Below, piece by piece: positions 1 through 8,451 of a stretch of DNA of 64,000 nt; positions within the stretch are counted from its first letter, which is position 1; each line of letters begins with the position of its first letter. A program made the translations under genes and the position numbers. Origin of the DNA: Pseudomonadota bacterium (GTDB lineage Bacteria; Myxococcota_A; UBA9160; SZUA-336); assembly GCA_003247575.1 (NCBI GenBank), contig QJZC01000004.1, forward strand, positions 31,588-95,587, written 5' to 3'. Below the pieces are notes generated by a model. That model worked only from the letters and a program-made list of their open reading frames with translations. It did no database searches and had not been told where the DNA came from.

Positions 1-1349
1 CGGCCGAGATCGAGGGGCTTCATGCTGTGCATCTGGCCTGCCCGCACGGGCCTCAGCCCGCTGCGTCCGACTGGGCCAGCTGTATCCTGAGCTCTACACC
101 GATCCCGGGATCCGCGCGGGTCGTGCTCGAAGGGGCGAGCTGCGTGTTCGCATCGAGCTTCGAGCTCCCGCCCAGCGCCTCAGGTGATCGCGTACTGTCA
201 CCGGAGAGGTCGCTGGTGCTTCTGCACCGGCCAGCAGCTCCGGATCGGATCGTCGGCACCCGGAGCTCCGCGACGGACGTGCAACACAGCTGGGATGCGC
301 GTTGCCGGGAGCTCCAGGTGATAGACGCGCGCGAGCTCTGTCGCAGCGTGCTCGGGGCACCGCAGCACCATCCGATGGTGCTCCTTGGGATGGCTGCCCA
401 GCGGGGTAGGCTGCCCTTTGCAAGTGCTGGGCTCGAGTGTGCGATTCGCGACCGCGAGTCCGATCTGGAAGGGAGCCTGCTGGCCCTGCGGCTGGGCCGG
501 GCCGTTGTCGCGGCCCCCGAGGTCGTGGAGAGATGGATGCGCGCGGCGCTGGATCATGACAGTGCCCACTCTCTCCGGACGGCCTCCGCGTCTGCGGGCC
601 GCCCCGATGATCCACATGCGATTCTCGAGCGAGCGTTGGCGCCTTTCACGGATCGACGAGTGGCCACCGGTGCGCTGGAAGCGCTGTCCAGGCAGGCCCG
701 CGAGCTGGCGGACTACCAGGACCTTGCCTACGCCACCCGGTTCGCGTCCGTCGTCGAGGTTCTACTCGCTTCAGAGGCCCGAAGTTCGGAGCTTCGCCAG
801 CCTCTGCTCTCGGTTCGAGCTGCCGACGTCTTGGCTGAGCTGATGCTGACCCCGGACTTCTACGAATCTGCTCGGCAGCGTCTGCGGGGGAGGTATCGGC
901 TCTGGCTCGAAGGGCGCTCGAAGCGCCTCAGGCTCCGCCACCGCCTACGATCCGCGCTCTGGCCTACGCTCCAGCGAACAAAGTCCGCGTGGGAGGGCGC
1001 CGGAAGCCCGCTGCCCACCGCCGAGATCTCCGTCTCAGCACGCTGGGGGGATTGGCTGCTGGCGGTCGTCGTTTCCGCACGTCGGCTGCGCAACTCGGTG
1101 CTCGACCCTGCGCGACTGAGTCCGCGGGTCAGGTTGCTGCGCGCACGGCGCGAGTTCGGGGTCGCGTGTCTGGGACGTCTCGGTGAGCTGTGGGCGCGGA
1201 GATCCTCCGAGGGGATCGAGAGCGACAACGTGGTCGGGTTCTGCATCGAACAGCTCCACCATCTGGCGGCGCTCGATCCGAGTGAGGTGGACTCAGTCCG
1301 CCGCATCGAGGCGCGCATCGAGACCCGCCTGGAAGGCGAGCGCGAATGA
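1..1349 (+). CDS. Indolepyruvate:ferredoxin oxidoreductase, C-terminal part (5' truncated by window edge)
   Basis: The reading frame is open to the left edge, so this is the C-terminal 448 or so residues of a larger enzyme. The N-terminal visible part resembles the gamma domain of 2-oxoacid:ferredoxin oxidoreductases: an EGLHA...HGPQ stretch, then a segment near residue 120 (HHPMVLLGMAAQRGRLPF) matching the usual gamma-domain pattern. The following roughly 270 residues, beginning ADYQDLAYATRF, resemble the DUF6537 tail of the single-chain proteobacterial enzyme (about 1,150 residues). The family oxidatively decarboxylates aryl pyruvates from aromatic amino acid breakdown to acyl-CoA, using TPP, Fe-S clusters and CoA. 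The TPP and ferredoxin domains must lie upstream, outside the window. GTG at 27 could be read as a start but lies inside conserved sequence, so it is not one. Confidence 0.75.
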   Translation, partial: AEIEGLHAVHLACPHGPQPAASDWASCILSSTPIPGSARVVLEGASCVFASSFELPPSASGDRVLSPERSLVLLHRPAAPDRIVGTRSSATDVQHSWDARCRELQVIDARELCRSVLGAPQHHPMVLLGMAAQRGRLPFASAGLECAIRDRESDLEGSLLALRLGRAVVAAPEVVERWMRAALDHDSAHSLRTASASAGRPDDPHAILERALAPFTDRRVATGALEALSRQARELADYQDLAYATRFASVVEVLLASEARSSELRQPLLSVRAADVLAELMLTPDFYESARQRLRGRYRLWLEGRSKRLRLRHRLRSALWPTLQRTKSAWEGAGSPLPTAEISVSARWGDWLLAVVVSARRLRNSVLDPARLSPRVRLLRARREFGVACLGRLGELWARRSSEGIESDNVVGFCIEQLHHLAALDPSEVDSVRRIEARIETRLEGERE

Positions 1350-1410
1350 GGTCTACTTCATCCGAGCTCGCATGAGGTGGATCCCCGAGTCTGCGGGGAA
1401 CACGCGTTTC

Positions 1411-1455
1411 TCAAAAAACGAGAATCGCCGCCACGAGACTCCGTGGCGGCGATTC
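1411..1455 (-). terminator. Rho-independent terminator of the TonB operon
   Basis: A perfect 14-bp inverted repeat (1422-1435 and 1442-1455) with a 6-base loop. Read on the minus strand it is followed by six T residues (complement of the A run at 1413-1418), as expected for an intrinsic terminator. It lies about 80 bp past the last gene of the minus-strand operon and between convergent genes. The stem could also slow transcription arriving from the plus strand, but there is no T run on that side. Confidence 0.85.
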
Positions 1456-1537
1456 AGTCAGTCTTCTGCGAGTCAGTGGAGCGCGAGGCGTGCGAGATCG
1501 GTCCGAGCTTGCACGCGGCGCGGCATTCAGGCTAGAG

Positions 1538-2809
1538 CTACTCGGCGGAGTCCGCAGCCTTCTTCGTGTCGATGAACTTGACCCACTGGCTGCCCTTCTT
1601 GCGAGTGTCGTCGAACTTCTGTGCTCGAACGAACTCCTTCCGAGCAGTGTCCAGCTTGCCGAGGTTGAAGAGCGCGATTCCACGCAGGAAGTGCGTTTCG
1701 CCACGGCTCTTCAGCTTGCCTCGCTTGACGCCTGAGTCGATCGCCTCGATGGCGTCGTTCCAGCGCTCGCCATCGATGTGCACCTTGGCCAATCGAACGA
1801 AGAGCTCGCCATCGGACGAGAGCTTCGCGGCTTCGGTGAGCGGCTGGATGCTCTTGTCGAACTCACGTGCCTGTAGCCAGGCATCTGCGAGCAGCTCCCA
1901 GTTCCTCTCGGACTTTTCCATGCGGCCGGCCGCGATCTCCGTCTCGATGAGTTTCGCACCCTTGAAGGGGATCTCGAGAAAGAGGTACGTCTCCGCAAGG
2001 CGACGGAGGTCCGTGTTGCTGGTGAGGAAGCCCTGCTTGTAAGCCAGCTCCTGGGCTACGAGTGCGCCCTTGTCATCCTTGAGCTCCGAGTAGACGGCTG
2101 CCAGCTGCTTCCAGTAGGAGGCCTTCGGGAACCGAAGAGCCATCGACTCGAGCAGAGGTGCAGCCTTCTTGTACGCCTTCTTGTCGATGTAGAGCGCGAC
2201 CGCCAGATTCATCCAGCTCTCTTCTGGATCGGGCCGAGTGGCGAGCGCCTTCTCGATCAGCTCGAGCGAACGGCCGAACTTCTCGGCCTGATAGTAGGTG
2301 CTCGAGATCGCGTAGAACTGGGTTCCGGTGGGACTCTCAGCGCCTTGCAGCCAGGTTTCGAAGGTGCGGATGCTCTCGGGGAGCTTCTCCAGGGCTCGGT
2401 ACATCTGGGCGACGTTGAACTGGAAGTCCAGGGTCTGCCCGGGGCTCAGCTGGCCCGTCGCGATTGCCTTCTCGAAGAACGAGATTGCCTTGTCGTACTT
2501 TTCCTGGGCGCTGTAGGCATACCCGAACATCTGGTACGTGACGGCGGTCTCGTAACCATTCAGGCTCTCGACGTCGATCGCCTGGAGGCACTTGAGGGCC
2601 TCGTTCGTCTTGTCCTCGGCCAGCATCTCCTGGCACGGCAGGATCTTCTTGTAGGTGTTCGGGCGCATGACCTGAGCCTTGCGCGTCTCTGGCGGCGGTC
2701 GCTGCCCTTCCTTCTGAGCGTTGGCGGCGGACAGAGGCAGGAGGACGCAGAGCCCTCCGACCCACACGAACCGAAGCAATGCGAAACCGCGTGTCGATGT
2801 TCTCATCAC
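1538..2809 (-). CDS. Secreted tetratricopeptide-repeat protein of the TonB2-type operon
   Basis: 423 residues with an N-terminal signal peptide (hydrophobic core around residues 10-28, ending SAANAQ) and TPR-like helical repeats throughout, for example YQMFGYAYSAQEKYDKAISFFEKAI near residue 90 and further copies to the C-terminus. It is the last gene after DUF3450, TtpC-like, ExbB, ExbD and TonB, the gene order known from gamma- and deltaproteobacterial TonB2-type clusters, where the final gene is a periplasmic TPR protein. It probably scaffolds or links the energy-transducing complex; the exact role is not known. The gap to tonB is 18 bp, so co-transcription is likely. Confidence 0.8.
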   Translation of the reverse strand: MMRTSTRGFALLRFVWVGGLCVLLPLSAANAQKEGQRPPPETRKAQVMRPNTYKKILPCQEMLAEDKTNEALKCLQAIDVESLNGYETAVTYQMFGYAYSAQEKYDKAISFFEKAIATGQLSPGQTLDFQFNVAQMYRALEKLPESIRTFETWLQGAESPTGTQFYAISSTYYQAEKFGRSLELIEKALATRPDPEESWMNLAVALYIDKKAYKKAAPLLESMALRFPKASYWKQLAAVYSELKDDKGALVAQELAYKQGFLTSNTDLRRLAETYLFLEIPFKGAKLIETEIAAGRMEKSERNWELLADAWLQAREFDKSIQPLTEAAKLSSDGELFVRLAKVHIDGERWNDAIEAIDSGVKRGKLKSRGETHFLRGIALFNLGKLDTARKEFVRAQKFDDTRKKGSQWVKFIDTKKAADSAE

Positions 2810-2827
2810 CTTAGTCTCCTAGGTCGC

Positions 2828-3451
2828 TCAGCCGCGCTCTTCGCCCGCGATCTTGAAGGTCAGCACGACCTGCACACCGGTGCGTGCGACCGGAACCCCA
2901 TCGACCACCTTGGGCTTGTACTTCCAGCGCTCGACCGCCCGAATCGCTGCGCGATTGAAGATCGAGGAGGGCTCGGAGTCGATCACCTGCGGATCGATCA
3001 CCGCGCCGGTTTCCGACACCGTGAACTCGAGCTGGACCCAGCCCTCGATTCCGCGCGAGAGCGCGCGTGGCGGATAGCGCGGCTCGATGCGGACCAGGGG
3101 AACCTCTTCGCCGTCGCTGGGAGGGCCACCGAGGCTTGGACCACCCACGAGGCTCACCTGCGAGACCATCACGCCCAGGTTGGTCATACCCTGATTGGTG
3201 GGCTTCGGGACGTTGCTCAGGTCGATCTCCGGCGGCTCGGGTGGCTGCTCGTTCTCGACCTTGTCCGGGAGCTTGCGCTCGCGGACCTGGGTCTGCGTGT
3301 CCTGGATGGTGCGCGAGAACTCGACGATGGTCGTTTCGACCTTCTTCAGCTCGCGATCACCGGAGTTGGCGATGAGCGACTGCATCGTGAAGAAGAGGCC
3401 GACCGTGATCGAGAAGCCCGCCAGACCGGTGATTGCATAGCGACCTGTCAT
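2828..3451 (-). CDS. TonB-family energy transducer
   Basis: 207 residues. One N-terminal membrane anchor (about residues 7-27), a proline- and acid-rich periplasmic spacer (KVENEQPPEPPEIDL near residue 65), and a C-terminal TonB domain with the RYPPRALSRGIEGWVQLEF signature and a VERWKYKP motif. The short spacer is typical of TonB2-type proteins rather than E. coli TonB. It should pass proton-motive energy from ExbB/ExbD to outer-membrane receptors. Its start overlaps the exbD stop by four bases (ATGA), which suggests translational coupling. Confidence 0.9.
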   Translation of the reverse strand: MTGRYAITGLAGFSITVGLFFTMQSLIANSGDRELKKVETTIVEFSRTIQDTQTQVRERKLPDKVENEQPPEPPEIDLSNVPKPTNQGMTNLGVMVSQVSLVGGPSLGGPPSDGEEVPLVRIEPRYPPRALSRGIEGWVQLEFTVSETGAVIDPQVIDSEPSSIFNRAAIRAVERWKYKPKVVDGVPVARTGVQVVLTFKIAGEERG

Positions 3452-3864
3452 AGGTTCCCCTCGAGGGCGGAGATCGCAACTTCCTTTACGCCCGCCTGCT
3501 TGGCTTGATCGAATACCTTTACGAAGACTCCGTTCTTGGACCGGCGATCGGCCTGGATCACGACCGACGCCTCCGGCGTCTCGCTGAGTAGACGCTCGAC
3601 GTTGGAGCGCACCTGATCCGGCTCGATCCGCCGCTTCTGGACCCAGACCTCGCCGGTCTGACTGATCGCGATCAAGATGTTTCCTCGAGGCTTCGGGATG
3701 CTCTTGGCTGCGACCGGGCGATCGATCTGGATGCCCGCCTCCTTGACGAACGAAGCGGTGACGATGAAGAAGATCAGCATGATGAACACGACGTCCAGCA
3801 TGGGCGTCACGTTCACCTCCGACTCCTCGTCGGCCGCTGCGGATTGTCGTGTGCGTATGCTCAT
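3448..3864 (-). CDS. exbD: ExbD/TolR-family proton-channel subunit
   Basis: 138 residues, the usual ExbD length. A short cytoplasmic N-terminus is followed by the signature VNVTPMLDVVFIMLIFFIVTA, whose membrane helix carries the conserved aspartate (LD) used in proton translocation. The remaining 90 residues form the periplasmic domain. It lies between exbB and tonB, 7 bp from exbB. It should form the inner-membrane motor with the two MotA/TolQ/ExbB-type proteins encoded just upstream. Confidence 0.92.
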   Translation of the reverse strand: MSIRTRQSAAADEESEVNVTPMLDVVFIMLIFFIVTASFVKEAGIQIDRPVAAKSIPKPRGNILIAISQTGEVWVQKRRIEPDQVRSNVERLLSETPEASVVIQADRRSKNGVFVKVFDQAKQAGVKEVAISALEGNL

Positions 3865-3871
3865 GTTGGGC

Positions 3872-4399
3872 TCACTTCTGCACGAGGAGGTCTGCCGTCC
3901 GCTGGGTCTCGGATCGCGCGCGCTGGAGTAGGGACACGCTCGGGTAGAACCCGGAGATGGCTGCGACCATGCCGGCCATGGTGGGAATGGTCGCCTTGGT
4001 GACGCCCGACGCCATGGCTCGAGCGCTTCCGCTCCCTGTGATGGCCATGATGTCGAACACCTCGATCATGCCGGTCACGGTGCCGAGCAGGCCGAGCAGC
4101 GGACAGACGGCCACCAGGGTATTGATCGTCCCCAGTGAGCGGCTGAGCTTCTCGTTCACCTCGGCGATCAGCTTGCGCCGAATACACGAGGCGTGCCAGG
4201 AGCGGGTGTCGTCGCGCGAGGTCCACTCTTCGACGACCCGCTGGACCTCCTTTGGATGCCCCGTGCGCATGTACCAGTATCGCTCCAGCAGCAGGGTCCA
4301 CATCATGAACAGGACCACTCCGATCCAGTTGAGGATGGGACCGCCGGCTACGCGGAAGTCCTGAATCGCGATCCAGGCTTCAGACAGACTTACCAGCAC
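3872..4399 (-). CDS. exbB: MotA/TolQ/ExbB-family proton-channel protein (ExbB)
   Basis: 175 residues with three predicted membrane helices: near residue 25, and the paired helices in the conserved ISRSLGTINTLVAVCPLLGLLGTVTGMIEVFD region (about 90-120) and at 140-165. The LLGLLGTVTGM motif is diagnostic for the family. The gene overlaps the upstream TtpC-like gene by 20 bp. The protein is shorter than E. coli ExbB, as is usual for ExbB2-type subunits in clusters that also encode a larger TtpC paralogue. Confidence 0.9.
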   Translation of the reverse strand: MLVSLSEAWIAIQDFRVAGGPILNWIGVVLFMMWTLLLERYWYMRTGHPKEVQRVVEEWTSRDDTRSWHASCIRRKLIAEVNEKLSRSLGTINTLVAVCPLLGLLGTVTGMIEVFDIMAITGSGSARAMASGVTKATIPTMAGMVAAISGFYPSVSLLQRARSETQRTADLLVQK

Positions 4400-5783
4400 C
4401 GCTCGACTCCCTCTCGGCGCGCTGGGCGATCATGCCCGCCGCCTGCTCCTCGAGAATCTGAACCAGCGACTTGCTCCGGTCCCGGAGGAAGCTGTGTGCG
4501 AGCACCATCGGGATGGCCACGATCAGACCCTGTGTCGTGGTGACCAGAGCCGTGGAGATGCCGCCTGCCATCAGCTTGGGATCACCGGTACCGAACAGGG
4601 TGATCTGCTGGAACGTAACGATCATACCGGTAACCGTGCCGAGGAGTCCCAGCAGGGGGGCGATGACCGACAGCACCTTCAGTGTGCTGAGGCCACGCTC
4701 AAGCGACGGAACCTCCTTGATGATGATCTCGTCCAGCTTGAGCTCGAGCGTCTCGACGTCGACGTCCTTGTTCTGCTCGTAGATCGCCATCACCCGGCCC
4801 AACGGGTTGTTCATGTTGGGCGAGTTCGACTTCATCTGGCTGCGCATCTTGCTCCCGGTAGTAGAGAGGGCGAGCAGCCTGAACAGCAGGATCAGGGTTC
4901 CGAAGGCACCGAGTCCGATGATCACGTAGCCGACCAAGCCGCCCTGGTCTACGCGCTCCATGAAGTCTGGAGCGGAAACCAGCAGGCCCAGGATCGTGCC
5001 GCGCGACGGATCGACCGACATGCGCACGACCTCTCCCGGGGCTGCAGACAGGATGGTGGATGCCGCAGCCGTGTGGCGCGAAGGCGGCTGCCGCTCGAGT
5101 TCGGCCAGGGTCTCGGTGTCGGGCTTCCAGACCAGGAACTTGTCGTCGGCAACCGCGCTGAAGGGGCCGACGCGCACCACGGGGAGTGTCTCCGCGGTGC
5201 CGTCCGTGCGAACCACCGCGGCTTCGAACTTGCTGACCTGGCCCGTGTAGGCCATTTCGCCGAGCAGGGTCTCCCAGAGGAGCTTGAGCTCGGAAACCTT
5301 GGGCAGGCTCTGCGCCGCAGCCATCTTGTCCATCTCTTCGATGCGACCCGGGTACTCGGCCGAGGTCATCGAACCGCGCAGCTTCTCGCGCGTGTCACCG
5401 GCCACCTGGCGGAAGACCCCGAAGAGCTCGCCCAAGTTCCCCTGCCGCTCCGTCAACCGTGCCTCGAGCTCGGTGAGTGCCTGCTCGTTCTCACGGAAGG
5501 TCGTCTCGAGGGCGGTCGTCGCGGCCTCTTGACGCGCGCGCTCCTGCTGGGCTCGGCCCAGGGTGGCGCGTAGCTTCTCGAGGTTGGCGCGGAACTCCTT
5601 CTCGCGCTCCTGGTTGAGACGCTTGTCCCCGCTGTTCTCGTCGCGTACCGCCTTCAGAAGGTCCTTGATCGACGTGCCTTCCTGTGCGAACGCCGGGCCG
5701 TGCGGCAGGGTAAGGGCCAGCGTCGCCACCGCGGCTCCGAGCCCTCGGGCTCCGATCCATCGAAGTGTATGAAGCGGATTCAT
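4380..5783 (-). CDS. TtpC-like MotA/TolQ/ExbB protein with periplasmic coiled coil
   Basis: 467 residues. Signal peptide (about 1-33, ending GPAFAQ), then a charged coiled coil (about 45-125: DENSGDKRLNQEREKEF and onward), a globular periplasmic part, and a C-terminal three-helix ExbB-type domain from about residue 270 with SVIAPLLGLLGTVTGM. This architecture is that of TtpC, the extra component of TonB2 systems studied in Vibrio. It is separated from the DUF3450 gene by one base, so the two are almost certainly co-translated. Role by family: part of the proton-driven complex, probably contacting the DUF3450 protein through its coiled coil; the last point is inference. Confidence 0.85.
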   Translation of the reverse strand: MNPLHTLRWIGARGLGAAVATLALTLPHGPAFAQEGTSIKDLLKAVRDENSGDKRLNQEREKEFRANLEKLRATLGRAQQERARQEAATTALETTFRENEQALTELEARLTERQGNLGELFGVFRQVAGDTREKLRGSMTSAEYPGRIEEMDKMAAAQSLPKVSELKLLWETLLGEMAYTGQVSKFEAAVVRTDGTAETLPVVRVGPFSAVADDKFLVWKPDTETLAELERQPPSRHTAAASTILSAAPGEVVRMSVDPSRGTILGLLVSAPDFMERVDQGGLVGYVIIGLGAFGTLILLFRLLALSTTGSKMRSQMKSNSPNMNNPLGRVMAIYEQNKDVDVETLELKLDEIIIKEVPSLERGLSTLKVLSVIAPLLGLLGTVTGMIVTFQQITLFGTGDPKLMAGGISTALVTTTQGLIVAIPMVLAHSFLRDRSKSLVQILEEQAAGMIAQRAERESSGAGKSV

Positions 5784-5784
5784 C

Positions 5785-6570
5785 TTAGTTTCCCCCCGCG
5801 CTAGGAGCTGCGATGGGCAGGCTGATCAGGTCGGGTGGAGCCTGCTTGCGAGCGATGCGGAAGCCATCCTCGATCTCGTTGCGATACGAGCCGTCGACCT
5901 CCTTCCAGCTGCGACTGGTGTTGTCCCAGTACGCGATCTCGTCCGCATCGGGTGTGCGGTAGATCAGCAGCACGCGGCCGACCTGGAGGAACTCGACCGT
6001 GCGGCCGTCGGGGAGCGTGTCGTTGTATGCGCTCATCGTGCGGGCGTAGTCGTTCTCGATCTGATAGGCCTCCGTGAGTCGTCGGTACTTCTCGGCGGTG
6101 GTCACATCGGGCTGGTCCATCAGGTCTTTGAGCAGAGCCACGCGGGTCTCTCGTTCCTCGAGCAGGAACGGTACGTCGCGCTTGATGAACTCATCGAGCG
6201 TACTGATCATGTCGTCCATCAGCGGAAGGATGTTTCGCTCGACCTCTTTGACGCCGTCGATGTCGCCACTGATCCGGACCTTGTCCTGCTCCTGGGTCGC
6301 GATCAGGCTCCGCAGACGATCGTTGTAGCGCTTGAGGTTCTCGATGGTCTCGAGCTCCTGCTTCAACTTCGCGATCTTGTCGTCCGTTTCATTGCTCATC
6401 TTGTCGATCGCAGCTTGTGATCTCGCGTTCGACACGTTCTGAGCGATGCGCGGTCCGAGGATGCTGTCTCGCAGTTGCTCGTCAGCCTGTGCATTCACAC
6501 TGAGCAGGCCCGTAGCAGCGGCCGCCGTCAGCGCGAACGTCGTGCTCCGTAGTATCTTGATCTTGCGCAA
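5785..6570 (-). CDS. DUF3450 periplasmic coiled-coil protein, first gene of TonB2-type operon
   Basis: 261 residues from a TTG start. That start puts a normal signal peptide at the N-terminus (MRKIKILRSTTFALTAA, cleaved after VNAQA) and has a GGGAG sequence 10 bases upstream; the longer open frame reaching 7272 has no protein-like character. After the signal comes a long helical region (about 40-125) and then the conserved DUF3450 body (LVGR/FLQVGRVLLIYRTPD, YWDN...W). DUF3450 proteins regularly precede ExbB-type genes. The molecular role is unknown; the position implies it works with the TtpC-like protein. Confidence 0.82.
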   Translation of the reverse strand: MRKIKILRSTTFALTAAAATGLLSVNAQADEQLRDSILGPRIAQNVSNARSQAAIDKMSNETDDKIAKLKQELETIENLKRYNDRLRSLIATQEQDKVRISGDIDGVKEVERNILPLMDDMISTLDEFIKRDVPFLLEERETRVALLKDLMDQPDVTTAEKYRRLTEAYQIENDYARTMSAYNDTLPDGRTVEFLQVGRVLLIYRTPDADEIAYWDNTSRSWKEVDGSYRNEIEDGFRIARKQAPPDLISLPIAAPSAGGN

Positions 6571-7329
6571 TTCCAGTGTACTCCCAGCTGATGTGCCCCG
6601 ATTCTGCCACGGGTGCACTCGAAAGTGGAAACTCAACCTCGGGCAAGTCACGCTTGGCTTGCTCGCGACGGCAGCGAATCTGTACGCCTTATCGGGTCGT
6701 CTGCCCCGAGACCAGAGCCCATCGGTCCAGGATGCGGATCTGCTCGCGCGCATCATCGCAGAATCTTGCGAGTTCTGCGCGATGGGAATGAATGGATCCG
6801 GCAGTGCAGCGGACGAATTCACTGTGGCCTGGCCGGGATGTTCGACCGGCGAACGGATACCGTGTGAGGACCAAACGGGCGTTCGACTGTCAGCCGCCGG
6901 CGGAACGCGTTCGACCATTCGGGCGCGCACGTTCAGGCTTGCGCTCGCGGTGGCTGCGGACGCGCAACTCTCCGGCAGCGCTCGCACGACCGAGCGTCGT
7001 CGAGCCCTGTCGCTCGTGCTGCGTGGCGAGTTCCGGGTCGGAGTGAGCGCGCCTGGCTGCTTTTGTGCTTTTTTCGCTTCTTGCGGCGTACGCGTGCTCG
7101 AGGGATCCGCCGAGGGATCGGTCAGACCAACCCAGGGCGCGGCGTGAGCGTGGCCGCAAACCCCGCCGCCGCCCTCGTTCCGAGCCCGCCGGGACGTGGC
7201 TGATTCGGGAGCCATCAAGGTTCGGATGCGCGAGGTCGGCCCAAGATTCATCCAGGGATCGAACGTACGCAATATTCGGTTGGGTCGCCGGCGCTCCCGC
7301 GGAGGCGCCGGGGGCCGGCGCCGCAGAGA
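6571..7329. other. Long intergenic stretch between the DUF3450 gene and cysE
   Basis: No convincing gene. The open frames here are Arg/Ser/Ala-rich shadows. It must contain the promoter of the minus-strand TonB operon (near 6571-6700) and the end of the cysE transcript. A GC-rich imperfect hairpin (7289-7297 with 7301-7310, one bulge) lies just past the cysE stop and could act in termination, though no T run follows on either strand. Confidence 0.4.
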
Positions 7330-8157
7330 TCAGATCTCGTATCCGGAACCGGGCTCGCGCCCGGAGTCGGTGCGCAGGTGGAGGCGCGGCTGTTCGATCG
7401 CCACGCGGGTATTCGGCGGAAGCGAGTGCGTGAGCCAGACGTTGCCCCCGACCACGCAGTTCCTACCCACCACGGTGTCACCCCCCAGAATGGTGGCGTT
7501 CGGATAGATGGTTACGTCGTCCTCGATGGTCGGATGCCGCTTCTTGCCGAGGTCGGCGCGACCTTGGCGGTTGGAGAAGGCTCCCAGCGTGACCCCGTGG
7601 TAGAGCTTTACTCGGTTCCCAATGTGAGTCGTTTCGCCAATCACGACGCCTGTCCCGTGGTCGATGAAGAAGTGGCAGCCGATCTGGGCGCCCGGGTGGA
7701 TATCGATTCCAGTGCGGTTGTGGGCCTCTTCTGCCATGATCCGGGAGATCACCGCATGTCCTTGTTGGTAGAACGCGTGAGCGATCCGATGGGTCGAGAC
7801 TGCGGCCATGGACGGGTAGGCGGCGACGATCTCGGAGAAGGTCTTCGCGGCGGGGTCACCGTCGAAGGCGGCTTGCAGATCCATCGCGATGCAGTGGCGG
7901 ATGTCGGGCAGCTCTTCGATCAGGCGCGATGCGTCGCTGCGGCCGCATGCGGCGGCGATCAGCCCGTGAATGACTTCGAGGTCGGCGCGTAGGTGGCGAG
8001 TCGGCGTGCGGTCGAACAGAACGGCGCGCAGGCGCTCGAGGATCTCGTAGGCGCGCCGAGAGTCCGGGGCATCCTCGCGGGATGCCTGGCAGAGCGCGTC
8101 CGGCTTCTCCCGCTGCGCGGCCAAGTGCTGAGCGACTCGATCGATCTCGTTTTCCAT
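7330..8157 (-). CDS. cysE: Serine O-acetyltransferase (EpsC/CysE type)
   Basis: 275 residues. The N-terminal helical domain (to about residue 140) is followed by the left-handed beta-helix with hexapeptide repeats: IDIHPGAQIGCHFFIDHGTGVVIGETT, then NRVKLYHGVTLGA, KRHPTIEDDVTIYPNATILGG and VVGRNCVVGGNVWLT. The catalytic His and Asp sit in the HGTGVVIGE region. The enzyme acetylates serine with acetyl-CoA to O-acetylserine, the first step of cysteine synthesis. It resembles the longer EpsC branch rather than E. coli CysE. No cysK is visible nearby. Confidence 0.92.
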   Translation of the reverse strand: MENEIDRVAQHLAAQREKPDALCQASREDAPDSRRAYEILERLRAVLFDRTPTRHLRADLEVIHGLIAAACGRSDASRLIEELPDIRHCIAMDLQAAFDGDPAAKTFSEIVAAYPSMAAVSTHRIAHAFYQQGHAVISRIMAEEAHNRTGIDIHPGAQIGCHFFIDHGTGVVIGETTHIGNRVKLYHGVTLGAFSNRQGRADLGKKRHPTIEDDVTIYPNATILGGDTVVGRNCVVGGNVWLTHSLPPNTRVAIEQPRLHLRTDSGREPGSGYEI

Positions 8158-8451
8158 CAGGCAGCCTCCATCCTCGAAGCGAAGAGTTGCGCGAGCGACG
8201 GCTTAACATCAAGACCTCTGATGCTGCTTGGATCTCGCCGCGTCTCGCGAGGTTTCATCGACGTCGGTCCCCGGGAGCCCGCCCGAGCGCTCAGGCCGCG
8301 CCGACGCATTCGGAGACCCTCCCGCGGAGCCGCAGCCTGCACGCGGTTGACGTGCAAGCGCCCGCCCCACCATACTCCTGGCGCCCCCCCGACAACCGGA
8401 AACACAGAGCGCGAGCGCGGCTCTACCGCTGACGCTCGAGTGGGCTTCTGC

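Noticed and set aside
6572..7272. Upstream extension of the DUF3450 frame to 7272
   Set aside because: Low-complexity Arg/Ser/Ala sequence without conserved look; the TTG at 6570 gives a proper signal peptide.
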